Part shown: piece by piece, positions 9,550 to 17,323 of the stretch | Layout of the letters: every line of letters starts with the position of its first letter | Position numbering within the stretch: position 1 is the first letter of the stretch | Origin: Mesonia profundi | GTDB lineage: Bacteria; Bacteroidota; Bacteroidia; Flavobacteriales; Flavobacteriaceae | Assembly: GCF_031085155.1 (NCBI RefSeq) | Contig: NZ_JAVHUL010000011.1 | Coordinates: forward strand, 18,350-82,349 | Length of the DNA stretch: 64,000 nt | Direction of reading: 5' to 3' | Notes under the pieces: model-generated | Told to the model about the DNA's origin: nothing | Databases searched by the model: none | What the model saw: only the letters and a program-made list of their open reading frames with translations | Position numbers and translations under genes: made by a program

Positions 9550-10128
9550 TTATTTTCCGGTAACTACTTTTGGATACCTAATAATTTTATCTCCTAAGGT
9601 GTATCCTTTTTCTACTACATCAACAATCTTACCTTTTAATTTCTTGTCTGGAGCCGGAATCTGCGTAATGGCTTCGTGCAGGTCGGCATCAAATTTATCT
9701 CCTGACTTTACAGTCATTTCTGCAAGACCTTTACTCTTTAGCGTTTCCCTAAGTTTATTGCTGATTAGTTCCACTCCTGTTAGCAGGCTTTTATCTTCTG
9801 TCTTTCTAATTTCGTTTAAGGCTCTATCAAAATCGTCTAAAACAGGAAGCATAGACTGCATCACCTCTTGACTTGCCGTCTTAAAAAGCTCTAGGCGTTC
9901 TTTGCTAGTTCTACGTTTATAATTTTCAAACTCAGCAAACAGACGTAAAAATTTATCTTTTTCTTTTTCTACTTCTTGTTTTAATTGTTCTGCCTCAGAA
10001 AGCTCTTCTTGTTCTGCTTCCGCGGAAGCGTCATTATTATCTGCATCTTCTATAGCTTGGTCTAGCGTTTCTTCTACTTGATCTTTCAAAGACTCGTCTT
10101 GGGCTTGTGAATTTTTATCTTGGCTCAT
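9550..10128 (-). CDS. grpE: Nucleotide exchange factor GrpE
   Basis: 192 aa. GrpE releases ADP from DnaK and works with the downstream dnaJ product. The order is as expected: an acidic disordered N-terminus (residues 1-55), a long coiled coil with F-A-E-F-E-N-Y-K-R-R, and a beta domain ending P-K-V-V-T-G-K. Spacing to dnaJ is 21 bases, so they share a transcript. The acidic N-terminus contains a perfect copy of the dispersed palindrome (encoding A-S-A-E-A). A minus-strand TAGATTTG at 10157-10164 with CAAA-type -33 at 10186-10189 is a plausible promoter. Confidence 0.95.
   Translation of the reverse strand: MSQDKNSQAQDESLKDQVEETLDQAIEDADNNDASAEAEQEELSEAEQLKQEVEKEKDKFLRLFAEFENYKRRTSKERLELFKTASQEVMQSMLPVLDDFDRALNEIRKTEDKSLLTGVELISNKLRETLKSKGLAEMTVKSGDKFDADLHEAITQIPAPDKKLKGKIVDVVEKGYTLGDKIIRYPKVVTGK
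10016..10029. repeat. Dispersed palindrome copy inside grpE
   Basis: GCTTCCGCGGAAGC, a perfect 14-bp palindrome of the family whose full form is CGCTTCCGCGGAAGCG. It encodes part of A-S-A-E-A in the disordered N-terminus of GrpE. Confidence 0.75.
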
Positions 10129-10223
10129 CGCTTTTCTTATTTTTAAATCTTAATGGCAAATCTACTGCCATTGTTGTAAAAATGTCAAAATGTCACTCCT
10201 TATTTTTTAATAAATTTTTATGA

Positions 10224-10252
10224 TTTGATTCGGTACTCTTCCACTAAATTTG
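10224..10252 (+). promoter_or_regulatory. Promoter of the yceI-like gene
   Basis: TTTG (10224-10227) and TAAATTTG (10245-10252) with a 17-bp spacer, matching the Bacteroidota sigma-ABfr consensus. The leader to the ATG at 10283 would be about 24 bases. Confidence 0.65.
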
Positions 10253-10282
10253 TCGCAAATTAAATAAATCAAAATCTTACAC

Positions 10283-10960
10283 ATGAAAAAAGTATTTTTA
10301 AATGCGATGTTAGTCGCTTTTATAGGAATTACAAGTGTTTCTTGTAAAAATGAGCCTAAGAACGAAACTAAAGCAAACGATGCAGAAGCAGCAGCAGTAG
10401 CTACAGAAGAGGCTCAGGTTTTTATGATTGACGCCAACAACTCAAAAATTGAATGGAAAGGTGCTAAACCTGCTGGAGAACACCACGGAACTGTCATGGT
10501 AAAAGATGGTAAGTTTTCTACTATGGGGGAAGAGTTAGAAAGTGGTAATATCACTTTAGATATGACCAGCATTACGGTGAATGACTTAGAAGGAGATGAT
10601 AAAGCTTCTTTGGAAGCACACTTAAAAGGAACCGCCGAAGGAAAAGAGGATCATTTCTTTAATGTTGCAGAACACCCAGAAGCTAAATTTGAAATTACTA
10701 AAGTAGTGGAAAAAGAAGGTAAAATTTGGTTATCTGGAAATCTAACTATGAAAGGAACTTCTAAAAATGTAGATATTCCTGTAAGCTACTCTATGGAAGA
10801 CGATGGAAACAAATTGGTTTTAAAAAGTGAACCTTTTACTATTGATAGAACGCAATGGAAAGTGAACTACGGATCTAAATCTGTATTTGACGATTTAAAA
10901 GATAAGTACGTAAACGACGAAATTGAAATTACCTTTATGGTAGAAGCTAAAAAATCTTAA
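10283..10960 (+). CDS. YceI-family lipoprotein
   Basis: 225 aa. The N-terminus is a lipoprotein signal (MKKVFLNAMLVAFIGITS then V-S-C), followed by an Ala/Glu linker. From about residue 45 the YceI lipocalin-like barrel begins: N-S-K-I-E-W-x-G, later G-x-I-T-L-D-M-T-S-I and a closing strand with D-R-T-Q-W-K-V-N-Y-G. YceI proteins bind polyisoprenoids or similar lipids. It has its own promoter and terminator, so it is a single-gene unit. Confidence 0.9.
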   Translation: MKKVFLNAMLVAFIGITSVSCKNEPKNETKANDAEAAAVATEEAQVFMIDANNSKIEWKGAKPAGEHHGTVMVKDGKFSTMGEELESGNITLDMTSITVNDLEGDDKASLEAHLKGTAEGKEDHFFNVAEHPEAKFEITKVVEKEGKIWLSGNLTMKGTSKNVDIPVSYSMEDDGNKLVLKSEPFTIDRTQWKVNYGSKSVFDDLKDKYVNDEIEITFMVEAKKS

Positions 10961-10987
10961 TCGATTTTTTAATAATTTAAGTGTATC

Positions 10988-11024
10988 AAAAAGTCACAAC
11001 CTAAACCTTGTGGCTTTTTTTATT
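10988..11024. terminator. Bidirectional terminator between yceI-like and TIGR01777 genes
   Basis: AAAAGTCACAA pairs with TTGTGGCTTTT and is flanked by A- and T-runs on both sides, so it can stop the convergent transcripts from both strands. Confidence 0.8.
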
Positions 11025-11925
11025 TTAATAAACTCTTTAAGGCAGGAAGAATATGGGTATAATGGTATTTAAAACCATGGGCATCTATTTTTTTATTGCT
11101 TACCAATTGGCTAGACAAAACGATAGTTGCCATTTCTCCTAAAATTAACTTAAGCATAAAAGCAGGAACATTAGGCATCCACAAGCTTTTATCTAAGACT
11201 TTCGCAATACTATGGGTAAGCTTTTTATTGGTCACAGGATTAGGAGCTACTGCGTTGTAAACGCCATCTAAATTCTTTTGTATAGCAAATAAAAAGATTC
11301 TAGTTAAGTCTTTAATATGAATCCAAGACTGCCATTGTTTTCCGCTTCCTAAGGGAGAACCAAAACCTTTTTCTATAGGCTCTTTCATTTTTTCTAAGGC
11401 ACCACCACCTTCCGCTAAAACCACTCCAATTCTAATTTTGGCCACTTCTATGCCCAACTTTTCAAATTGATCTACAGCACGTTCCCATTTAATAACTACA
11501 TCTCCTAAAAAATTATCGGCTATTTTTGGGCTATCTTCTTGGTAAAGGTTGGTGAGACTGTCTGGGTAAATCCCTATGGCACTTGCCGAAACGATTTGTG
11601 TGACTTTGTTTTCTTTTGTCGCCAATAAGTTATAGAGTACGCTAGCGGTGTCTACCCTACTATCAACAATGGCTTTCTTTTGTTGATCTGTCCAGCGTTT
11701 AGAAACACTGGCTCCCACAAGGTTGATGATTTTATCTACTCCTTCAATGCAGTTTTCATCAATCTCATTTTCTTTTGGATTCCAATAAAATCCTTTATAG
11801 TTTTCTGAATGTTCTATCTTTTCCTTACTAGTGGTAAGGTAATAAACTTGTATCTTTTTCTCTAAACAAAGCTTGATAATGGAGGATCCTATTAGCCCTG
11901 TTGCACCGGTAATTAATACCCTCAT
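11020..11925 (-). CDS. TIGR01777-family NAD(P)-dependent epimerase-like protein
   Basis: 301 aa. It has an N-terminal Rossmann fold with T-G-A-T-G-L-I-G-S-S at residues 6-15, the SDR core S-A-S-A-I-G-I-Y, and the family C-terminal domain (DUF1731) with P-N-P-V-T-N and P-x-F-M-L-K-L-I-L-G-E-M. This extended-SDR family (E. coli YfcH) has no settled substrate. Stands alone between a bidirectional terminator and mnmD. Confidence 0.88.
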   Translation of the reverse strand: MRVLITGATGLIGSSIIKLCLEKKIQVYYLTTSKEKIEHSENYKGFYWNPKENEIDENCIEGVDKIINLVGASVSKRWTDQQKKAIVDSRVDTASVLYNLLATKENKVTQIVSASAIGIYPDSLTNLYQEDSPKIADNFLGDVVIKWERAVDQFEKLGIEVAKIRIGVVLAEGGGALEKMKEPIEKGFGSPLGSGKQWQSWIHIKDLTRIFLFAIQKNLDGVYNAVAPNPVTNKKLTHSIAKVLDKSLWMPNVPAFMLKLILGEMATIVLSSQLVSNKKIDAHGFKYHYTHILPALKSLLK

Positions 11926-12017
11926 GTTTTTTACTTAAATGTAGCCATTTACAAGCGTGACAGCCTTATGTTTAATACGGCTTTAACAGCAAAAAATTAA
12001 AATTTGTGATTTAATTA

Positions 12018-12692
12018 TCAATTCCTCTTCGTTGCCCTAAGCATTTCTCTTTTTCCTGGAGGGCCTTCGAGTCTTTCTACTGCAAATCCCACTTCCTGCA
12101 AAGCGCGTCTTACACTTCCTTTAGCCGAATAGGTCACTAAAACTCCGTTATCTTTTACCGCCTCATACATTCTTTGAAACATAGACACTTCCCATAATTC
12201 GGGTTGTACTCTTGCTCCAAAAGCATCAAAATAAATAAGGTCGAATTCTTTTTTATTTTCAATCTCATCAAACATTTTTTCTTGCTTGATCAACTTAAAT
12301 TTATCGTGAACTACAAAATTCTCTTCCCAGTTTCCTTTATGAATCTTTTGAAAATACGCTACCGCGGAAGCGTCATCTAAAGCGGTGGCATAATTAAGTT
12401 GCGACAGTTCTTGTTGAGAAACAGGATATCCCTCTACTCCGCAATAGTTTACTTCCCGATTTTGATTTTTTGCTTCTAGGCTCGTGATGAGTGCATTTAA
12501 TCCCGTACCAAAGCCTATTTCTAGAATTTTTATAGGAGAAAGCGCTTTGGGTAAGTGATTAAAACCGGTTTTAATAAACACATGGTAAGCTTCTTGAATA
12601 GCGCCGTGCTTAGAATGATATTGCTCATTCCATTCGGGTATATGGATGGTTGTAGAACCATCTGCGGTAGTCATTATCTCTCTTTTCAACAC
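12018..12692 (-). CDS. mnmD: tRNA (mnm5s2U34)-methyltransferase MnmD
   Basis: 224 aa, the stand-alone SAM methyltransferase that in E. coli is fused into MnmC. It completes the methylaminomethyl modification of U34 in tRNAs for Lys, Glu and Gln. The SAM site reads I-L-E-I-G-F-G-T-G-L-N-A, and the DUF752 (Methyltransf_30) signature D-L-I-Y-F-D-A-F-G with Y-S-A-K-G-S-V-R-R follows. It starts on the base after the lipoprotein gene's stop, so it is the last gene of a three-gene operon. The palindrome family intrudes at 12357-12372. Confidence 0.9.
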   Translation of the reverse strand: MLKREIMTTADGSTTIHIPEWNEQYHSKHGAIQEAYHVFIKTGFNHLPKALSPIKILEIGFGTGLNALITSLEAKNQNREVNYCGVEGYPVSQQELSQLNYATALDDASAVAYFQKIHKGNWEENFVVHDKFKLIKQEKMFDEIENKKEFDLIYFDAFGARVQPELWEVSMFQRMYEAVKDNGVLVTYSAKGSVRRALQEVGFAVERLEGPPGKREMLRATKRN

Positions 12693-13127
12693 TTAGCGGA
12701 TAAGTAATTTCTTAATTCTGGGAATAGGACCTGTACATTTTTTTTGATGGCAACTAATACACATATTAATGGCCTTATTGAAGGTTTCTTTCTGCTGGAG
12801 GCTATCGCCCACCAACTGCTCTTCATATTCTACATACAGTTTTGCCATACTTTCATATTCGGCATCGCGGTCTGTAGAGTCTGTCATTCTTGCGTAAAAC
12901 AACTTAGACAAATCGTAGTGTAATGTATCTACTTTTTTGCCTGCCATGATTTCACCTTTTATACGCTGATGATCTACATACATATTTTCCATAAAAGCAG
13001 CCATTTCAGACATTTGATATAGCTGAAAAGGTTCGTCTCTTTGGGTTACATCTTCTTTCTTGACTTCTGGTTTGTCCTTACAAGCGATCAATCCACTTAA
13101 GAAAACAAGATAAAGTAATTTTCTCAT
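12693..13127 (-). CDS. Small lipoprotein with a C-terminal CxxCH heme-binding motif
   Basis: 144 aa. The signal ends in a lipobox (L-I-A-C, Cys16). The mature part is helical and Met/Glu-rich, and near the end it carries C-I-S-C-H, the c-type heme attachment motif, followed by a second C-T-G-P-I-P-R-I-K-K-L. It is probably a membrane-anchored mono-heme cytochrome-like protein of the periplasm; a Met axial ligand cannot be assigned. It lies between the DUF4920 lipoprotein (2-base gap) and mnmD (no gap). Confidence 0.75.
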   Translation of the reverse strand: MRKLLYLVFLSGLIACKDKPEVKKEDVTQRDEPFQLYQMSEMAAFMENMYVDHQRIKGEIMAGKKVDTLHYDLSKLFYARMTDSTDRDAEYESMAKLYVEYEEQLVGDSLQQKETFNKAINMCISCHQKKCTGPIPRIKKLLIR

Positions 13128-13129
13128 GC

Positions 13130-13672
13130 TTAGTCTTGAGCAGGCTCTTCCATTAACACGCCTGTCGCCATAAACGCATATTCTGTCTTAGGCTCTGTAA
13201 TCGCGGCTATTTCTTCTTCCGTTTTACCTGCATCTTTGGCATAATGTCTTAACTCATCGATAGAAGTTTTGGTAACAAAGGCTTTTCCTTCTAAAATGGT
13301 TTCTCTTTCTTCCGCATTTAAAGGCACAAAAAAGCTATAGTCTTTAAAGCGTACAAAAGAAGTTAAAGAATCATCTAATTTCACAGACATCCAACATCCT
13401 TTCTTCTTACAAACCTTCTCTACTTGGGTCTTAAACTTTACGTCAAGCGTATCGCCGGTTTTCATAGAAGTAAATTTCTCTTTCATTGCTGAAGCAGAAA
13501 TCACTCCTTCTTTATCTATCTTCTCTCCAAAACTAGCATAAGAAATAGCTGCATTTGCGATAAGTTCTTCTTGCTTCACCTCTTCCACTTCATTTGAAGC
13601 ATCTTCTTTTTTAGTGTTGTCTTGACAAGCAATAAAAGCCAAGGCGCTGAACATAAAAACTATTTTTTTCAT
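13130..13672 (-). CDS. DUF4920 lipoprotein
   Basis: 180 aa. Lipoprotein signal MKKIVFMFSALAFIAC, acidic linker, then a compact beta domain with V-C-K-K-K-G-C-W-M-S-V-K-L, the recognisable DUF4920 core, and F-V-R-F-K-D-Y-S-F-F-V-P. Function unknown; the neighbouring heme lipoprotein suggests a periplasmic redox or copper/heme context, which is inference only. First gene of the operon with the cytochrome-like lipoprotein and mnmD. Confidence 0.82.
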   Translation of the reverse strand: MKKIVFMFSALAFIACQDNTKKEDASNEVEEVKQEELIANAAISYASFGEKIDKEGVISASAMKEKFTSMKTGDTLDVKFKTQVEKVCKKKGCWMSVKLDDSLTSFVRFKDYSFFVPLNAEERETILEGKAFVTKTSIDELRHYAKDAGKTEEEIAAITEPKTEYAFMATGVLMEEPAQD

Positions 13673-13779
13673 AATTTAAAACCTTATCAATGATTTGTTT
13701 ATATTTGCAAAATTAAGAAATACATTAGTTTTTCTTATATCTTTATTTTAATACTTTTGTAAAAATTAAACTTTATTCC

Positions 13780-14853
13780 ATGAATACTCCAAAAAAAAGC
13801 CTAGATATTACTACGGCCAAATCATCCCGTTTAGACCAAGTAGATTTTGATAATTTAGTTTTTGGTAAGTATTATGCAGATCATATGATGATTTGTGATT
13901 ACAAGGATGGGGCATGGCAAACGCCACAAATTATGCCTTATGGACCTATGGAAATAGAGCCTTCTTCTAAAGTTTTTCATTACGGGCAAGCAGTCTTTGA
14001 AGGAATGAAAGCTTTTAAAGATGACCAAGATAAAGTATGGCTTTTTAGACCCGAAGAAAATTTTGAACGTATCAATATCTCTTCAAAGCGTATGGCTATT
14101 CCTGAATTTCCTAAAGATTATTTTTTCAATTCTTTAGAAACTTTATTAGATTTAGATCAAGAATGGGTAAAAAAAGGAGAGGGTAACTCGCTTTATATTC
14201 GTCCGTTTGCGATTGGAACCGAATACGGAGTTTCGGCTTCCCCTTCTAATGAATATAAATTTATCATTATTTGTTGCCCTGCAAAAGCTTATTATTCTAC
14301 GCCAGTAAAAGTTTTAATTTCTGATCACTATAGTAGATCTGCCGACGGAGGTGTAGGTTTTGCAAAAGCTGCTGGAAACTACGGTGCTTCTTTCTACCCT
14401 ACTAATTTGGCTAAAGAAAAAGGATACCAACAAGTAATTTGGACCGATGCGAGTACACACGAGTATCTAGAAGAAGCAGGAACAATGAATGTCTTCTTTA
14501 GAATTGGTGATAAATTGATTACCGCGCCTACCAGCGATCGTATTTTAGATGGGATTACACGTAAAAGTATTATCGATTTAGCTAAACACGAAGGTATAGA
14601 CGTGGAGGTTAGAAAGATAAAAGTAAGTGAAATCGTAGAAGCCGCTAAAAACGGCACGCTAAAAGAAATTTTTGGAACTGGAACCGCTGCGACTATCGCC
14701 CAGATTTCTGGTTTTGAACAAGACGGTACTTTTTATGACCTTCCAGAGGTAGAAAATGCTTACAACGTAAAACTAAAAAAGAAACTTCAGGATATTCAAG
14801 CCAATAAAGCAGAAGATCCTTTTAACTGGCGCTATGCCGTTAAGACCTCATAA
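13780..14853 (+). CDS. ilvE: Branched-chain amino acid aminotransferase
   Basis: 357 aa, class IV PLP aminotransferase of the longer (BCAT II-like) type. It transfers the amino group between Glu and Val, Leu or Ile. The PLP lysine is K196 within F-A-K-A-A-G-N-Y-G; the substrate loops H-Y-G-Q-A-V-F-E-G-M-K-A and E-E-A-G-T-M-N-V-F-F are intact. A TACTTTTG box at 13752-13759 fits a -7 element 20 bases before the ATG, though no clear -33 is seen. Terminated by a strong hairpin. Confidence 0.93.
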   Translation: MNTPKKSLDITTAKSSRLDQVDFDNLVFGKYYADHMMICDYKDGAWQTPQIMPYGPMEIEPSSKVFHYGQAVFEGMKAFKDDQDKVWLFRPEENFERINISSKRMAIPEFPKDYFFNSLETLLDLDQEWVKKGEGNSLYIRPFAIGTEYGVSASPSNEYKFIIICCPAKAYYSTPVKVLISDHYSRSADGGVGFAKAAGNYGASFYPTNLAKEKGYQQVIWTDASTHEYLEEAGTMNVFFRIGDKLITAPTSDRILDGITRKSIIDLAKHEGIDVEVRKIKVSEIVEAAKNGTLKEIFGTGTAATIAQISGFEQDGTFYDLPEVENAYNVKLKKKLQDIQANKAEDPFNWRYAVKTS

Positions 14854-14857
14854 AATG

Positions 14858-14887
14858 AAAAGCGCTTGTAATTACGGCGCTTTTTTT
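14858..14887. terminator. Terminator between ilvE and the MazG-like gene
   Basis: AAAAGCGC pairs with GCGCTTTT around an 11-base loop, followed by T-rich sequence. It overlaps the end of the convergent minus-strand gene. Confidence 0.75.
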
Positions 14888-15272
14888 ATTTCTTTAAAAC
14901 GCGTTCCAGATTCGGTTTAAAATAGTTAGGGCCTTTTAGGACCTTTCCATCTTCCCTATAAATAGGTTTCCCATCTTCGCCTAATTTACTCCTATTGCTT
15001 CGTTGTATCTCGTCGAACACTTCTTCAATTTTATCTTGCATTCCGTGTTCTATGATCGTTCCGCAAAGAATGTATAACATATCTCCAAGAGCATCTGCCA
15101 CCTCTATAAGATCATTATTATTCGCCGCCTCCAGATATTCTTCATTCTCTTCTTTCATTAAATGATACCGCAATAAATTCTTAGCTTTTCCCAAGTGAAC
15201 TTGAGGTTGTTCTTTAACACCTAAACCAAATGCTTCGTGAAACTGTTTTACCTCATTAATTCTTTTCTTCAT
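14886..15272 (-). CDS. MazG-like nucleoside triphosphate pyrophosphohydrolase
   Basis: About 128 aa from the ATG at 15272. The frame extends to a TTG at 15299, but a TATTTTTG promoter-like box lies exactly there, so the ATG is preferred. The helical fold has the acidic metal motif K-E-E-N-E-E-Y with E-V-A-D-A-L-G-D-M, which coordinates Mg2+ in MazG/all-alpha NTP pyrophosphatases. The likely role is house-cleaning hydrolysis of non-canonical nucleotides. Divergent from the small membrane-protein gene. Confidence 0.82.
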   Translation of the reverse strand: MKKRINEVKQFHEAFGLGVKEQPQVHLGKAKNLLRYHLMKEENEEYLEAANNNDLIEVADALGDMLYILCGTIIEHGMQDKIEEVFDEIQRSNRSKLGEDGKPIYREDGKVLKGPNYFKPNLERVLKK

Positions 15273-15310
15273 AACTTTTATAGTCTTAATTTTGCACAAA
15301 AATAAACTTT

Positions 15311-15496
15311 ATGTTTTCCCAAGGACAACTTTTTTTTGCGGGCTTTTTTGTCGTAGCCTTTGTTATCATTATAACTATTAGCTATCGTAAAGATTTAAAA
15401 TTACACAAAAAATATTATAAAGGTAGCCTATACGTTCTCTTGGGCTTTCTAATTTTTATAGGTCTTCTGTTTGTAATTAAAAAGTTTTTACACTAG
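15311..15496 (+). CDS. Small two-helix membrane protein
   Basis: 61 aa with two hydrophobic segments (about residues 6-24 and 40-57) separated by a basic loop with H-K-K-Y-Y-K-G. I do not recognise a named family, though similar short proteins are common in Flavobacteriaceae. Start ATG is 11 bases from the divergent MazG-like frame. It probably shares transcription with the downstream plus-strand run. Confidence 0.65.
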   Translation: MFSQGQLFFAGFFVVAFVIIITISYRKDLKLHKKYYKGSLYVLLGFLIFIGLLFVIKKFLH

Positions 15497-15541
15497 GCGC
15501 ATTTTTCTGAATTATGTATCTTCGTAAGCTTAACCAAGCTG

Positions 15542-16291
15542 ATGAAAGCAACGATACAATTAGAACATAAAGACATTACCGTCAACTTAAAACAGCCTAT
15601 AGATATTTCTTTAAGGCTTAGCGCCGAAGAAAATAATCCCACGGCTTGGTATATGGATGCCCCAAAAATACAACCCGTAAAAGAGGGCGATTGGATTGCG
15701 AAAGTAAGTGAAGGCGCTTCGGTTAATTTTAATAACATTGCTTTTAATCCGCATGCCCATGGAACCCACACGGAATGCGTCGGACATATTTCCATAGAGT
15801 TTTATAGCATCAACGATTGTTTACAGCAGTTTTTTTTTTCGGCCAAAGTGGTTAGCTTAACGCCCGAAGCTCGTGGAGAAGATTTAGTATTCAGCAAAAA
15901 ACAAATCGAAAAACATTTCCGTAAAGGAGAAGCAGAAGCCATTATCATAAGATCTTTACCCAATTCAGAAAAAAAACGAAGCAAACACTACAGCCACACC
16001 AATTGGCCTTACCTTTTGGAAGAAACGGCACTTTATTTGAGAGCCTGTGGCGTGAAGCATTTGTTGATTGATTTACCTTCGGTAGATAAAGAAAAAGACG
16101 ACGGGAAGCTATTGGCACACCACGCCTTTTGGGATTATCCCAAAAACACCCGACTTAAAGCTACGATTACCGAAATGATTTATGTGCCTCAAGAAGTGGA
16201 GGATGGAAATTATTTACTTAATTTACAAATCGCATCTTTTCATAATGACGCCAGTCCTAGCAAACCGGTGTTGTACAAAATTGAATCTTAA
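15542..16291 (+). CDS. Cyclase-family (kynurenine formamidase-like) hydrolase
   Basis: 249 aa. The motif P-H-A-H-G-T-H-T-E is the metal-binding HxGTHxD pattern of the cyclase family with E in place of D, and it is followed by H at the spacing of the usual P-x-H. A later D-L-P-S-V-D segment matches the second half of the active site. Members hydrolyse N-formylkynurenine, isatin or related amides; the substrate here is not determined. It is followed by DUF4230 after 3 bases, so it belongs to an operon. Confidence 0.72.
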   Translation: MKATIQLEHKDITVNLKQPIDISLRLSAEENNPTAWYMDAPKIQPVKEGDWIAKVSEGASVNFNNIAFNPHAHGTHTECVGHISIEFYSINDCLQQFFFSAKVVSLTPEARGEDLVFSKKQIEKHFRKGEAEAIIIRSLPNSEKKRSKHYSHTNWPYLLEETALYLRACGVKHLLIDLPSVDKEKDDGKLLAHHAFWDYPKNTRLKATITEMIYVPQEVEDGNYLLNLQIASFHNDASPSKPVLYKIES

Positions 16292-16294
16292 ACT

Positions 16295-16936
16295 ATGGAA
16301 TTACTTTTTATAGGGCTTGCTGCCGGAGCCATTGTTGCCTATCTCATCTATTCTTTTTTTAATAAAAGCAAAAAGAAAGAGAAAGAGCAACAGCAATCTG
16401 TGGTCTTGATGGAAAAGATTAGAGCCGTATGTAAATTCATTACGGTGGAAGGTGATTTTTCTGAAATTTACCACTACGCCAATGTTAAAGACAAATGGCT
16501 TAACTTGTTTTTAGGAAGCAAAAAAGCTCTGGTACTTATTGAAGCTAAAGCGCATATTGGTTTTGATTTGACTAAAATAAAAATGAATTCTGATGTGGAA
16601 AAGAAAACCATTATTTTAAGCAACTTCCCCCTCCCGGAACTTCTTTCTATAGAAACCGATTTTAAATATTACGATAAAAAAGAAGGTTGGGCGAATCCGT
16701 TTACTTCTTCAGATTTAACTGATATTAATAAGGAAGCCAAACAATATATCGTAGAGAAAATTCCAAACAGCGGATTGCTAAACGAAGCTTCTAACCAAGC
16801 CTTAGAGACCATTCAGCTTATGGAAAAATTGGTAGAGACCATCAACTGGAAATTGGATTATTCTTCCTTAGAAATGGGAACGAGTACGGCAACTCCTTTA
16901 CAAGATAAAAGGAAAGATACCTTAGAAAATCAATAA
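16295..16936 (+). CDS. DUF4230 membrane-anchored protein
   Basis: 213 aa. One N-terminal membrane helix (residues 3-20) and a basic stop-transfer stretch, then a mixed domain with L-G-S-K-K-A-L-V-L-I-E-A-K-A-H-I-G-F-D-L, the DUF4230 hallmark. Function unknown. Embedded in an operon, with 2-3 base spacing on both sides. Confidence 0.82.
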   Translation: MELLFIGLAAGAIVAYLIYSFFNKSKKKEKEQQQSVVLMEKIRAVCKFITVEGDFSEIYHYANVKDKWLNLFLGSKKALVLIEAKAHIGFDLTKIKMNSDVEKKTIILSNFPLPELLSIETDFKYYDKKEGWANPFTSSDLTDINKEAKQYIVEKIPNSGLLNEASNQALETIQLMEKLVETINWKLDYSSLEMGTSTATPLQDKRKDTLENQ

Positions 16937-16938
16937 GT

Positions 16939-17313
16939 ATGGAAATTGATGAATTAAGAGATTATTGTCTCTCTAGAAAAGCCGCTACAGAAGATTTCCC
17001 GTTTGATGAGCATACGCTGGTTTTTAAAGTAATGAACAAGGTATTTGCCTTGACCAACCTTAAAAAATGGGAAGAAGGAGATCATAGCATCAACCTAAAA
17101 TGTGACCCAGAAAAAGCCATCGCTTTACGCGAAAAATACCCCGAAGAAATTTATGGCGGTTACCATATGAACAAAAAACATTGGAACACGGTAATCCTTA
17201 ACGGACCTCATCTTACTGCTAAAAACATTCAAGGTTTTATTAATCACAGCTACGAGCTCGTGGTTAGCAAACTCACCAAAAAACAAAAAGAAGAGTTGAA
17301 AAACACTCCTTAA
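16939..17313 (+). CDS. MmcQ/YjbR-family protein
   Basis: 124 aa. Sequence order F-P-F-D-E-H-T-L-V-F-K-V, then K-C-D-P-E-K-A, then G-G-Y-H-M-N-K-K-H-W-N-T-V matches the YjbR (CyaY-like fold) family. The family is annotated as DNA-binding but the function is poorly defined. Operon member. Confidence 0.88.
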   Translation: MEIDELRDYCLSRKAATEDFPFDEHTLVFKVMNKVFALTNLKKWEEGDHSINLKCDPEKAIALREKYPEEIYGGYHMNKKHWNTVILNGPHLTAKNIQGFINHSYELVVSKLTKKQKEELKNTP

Positions 17314-17323
17314 CTAGATATTC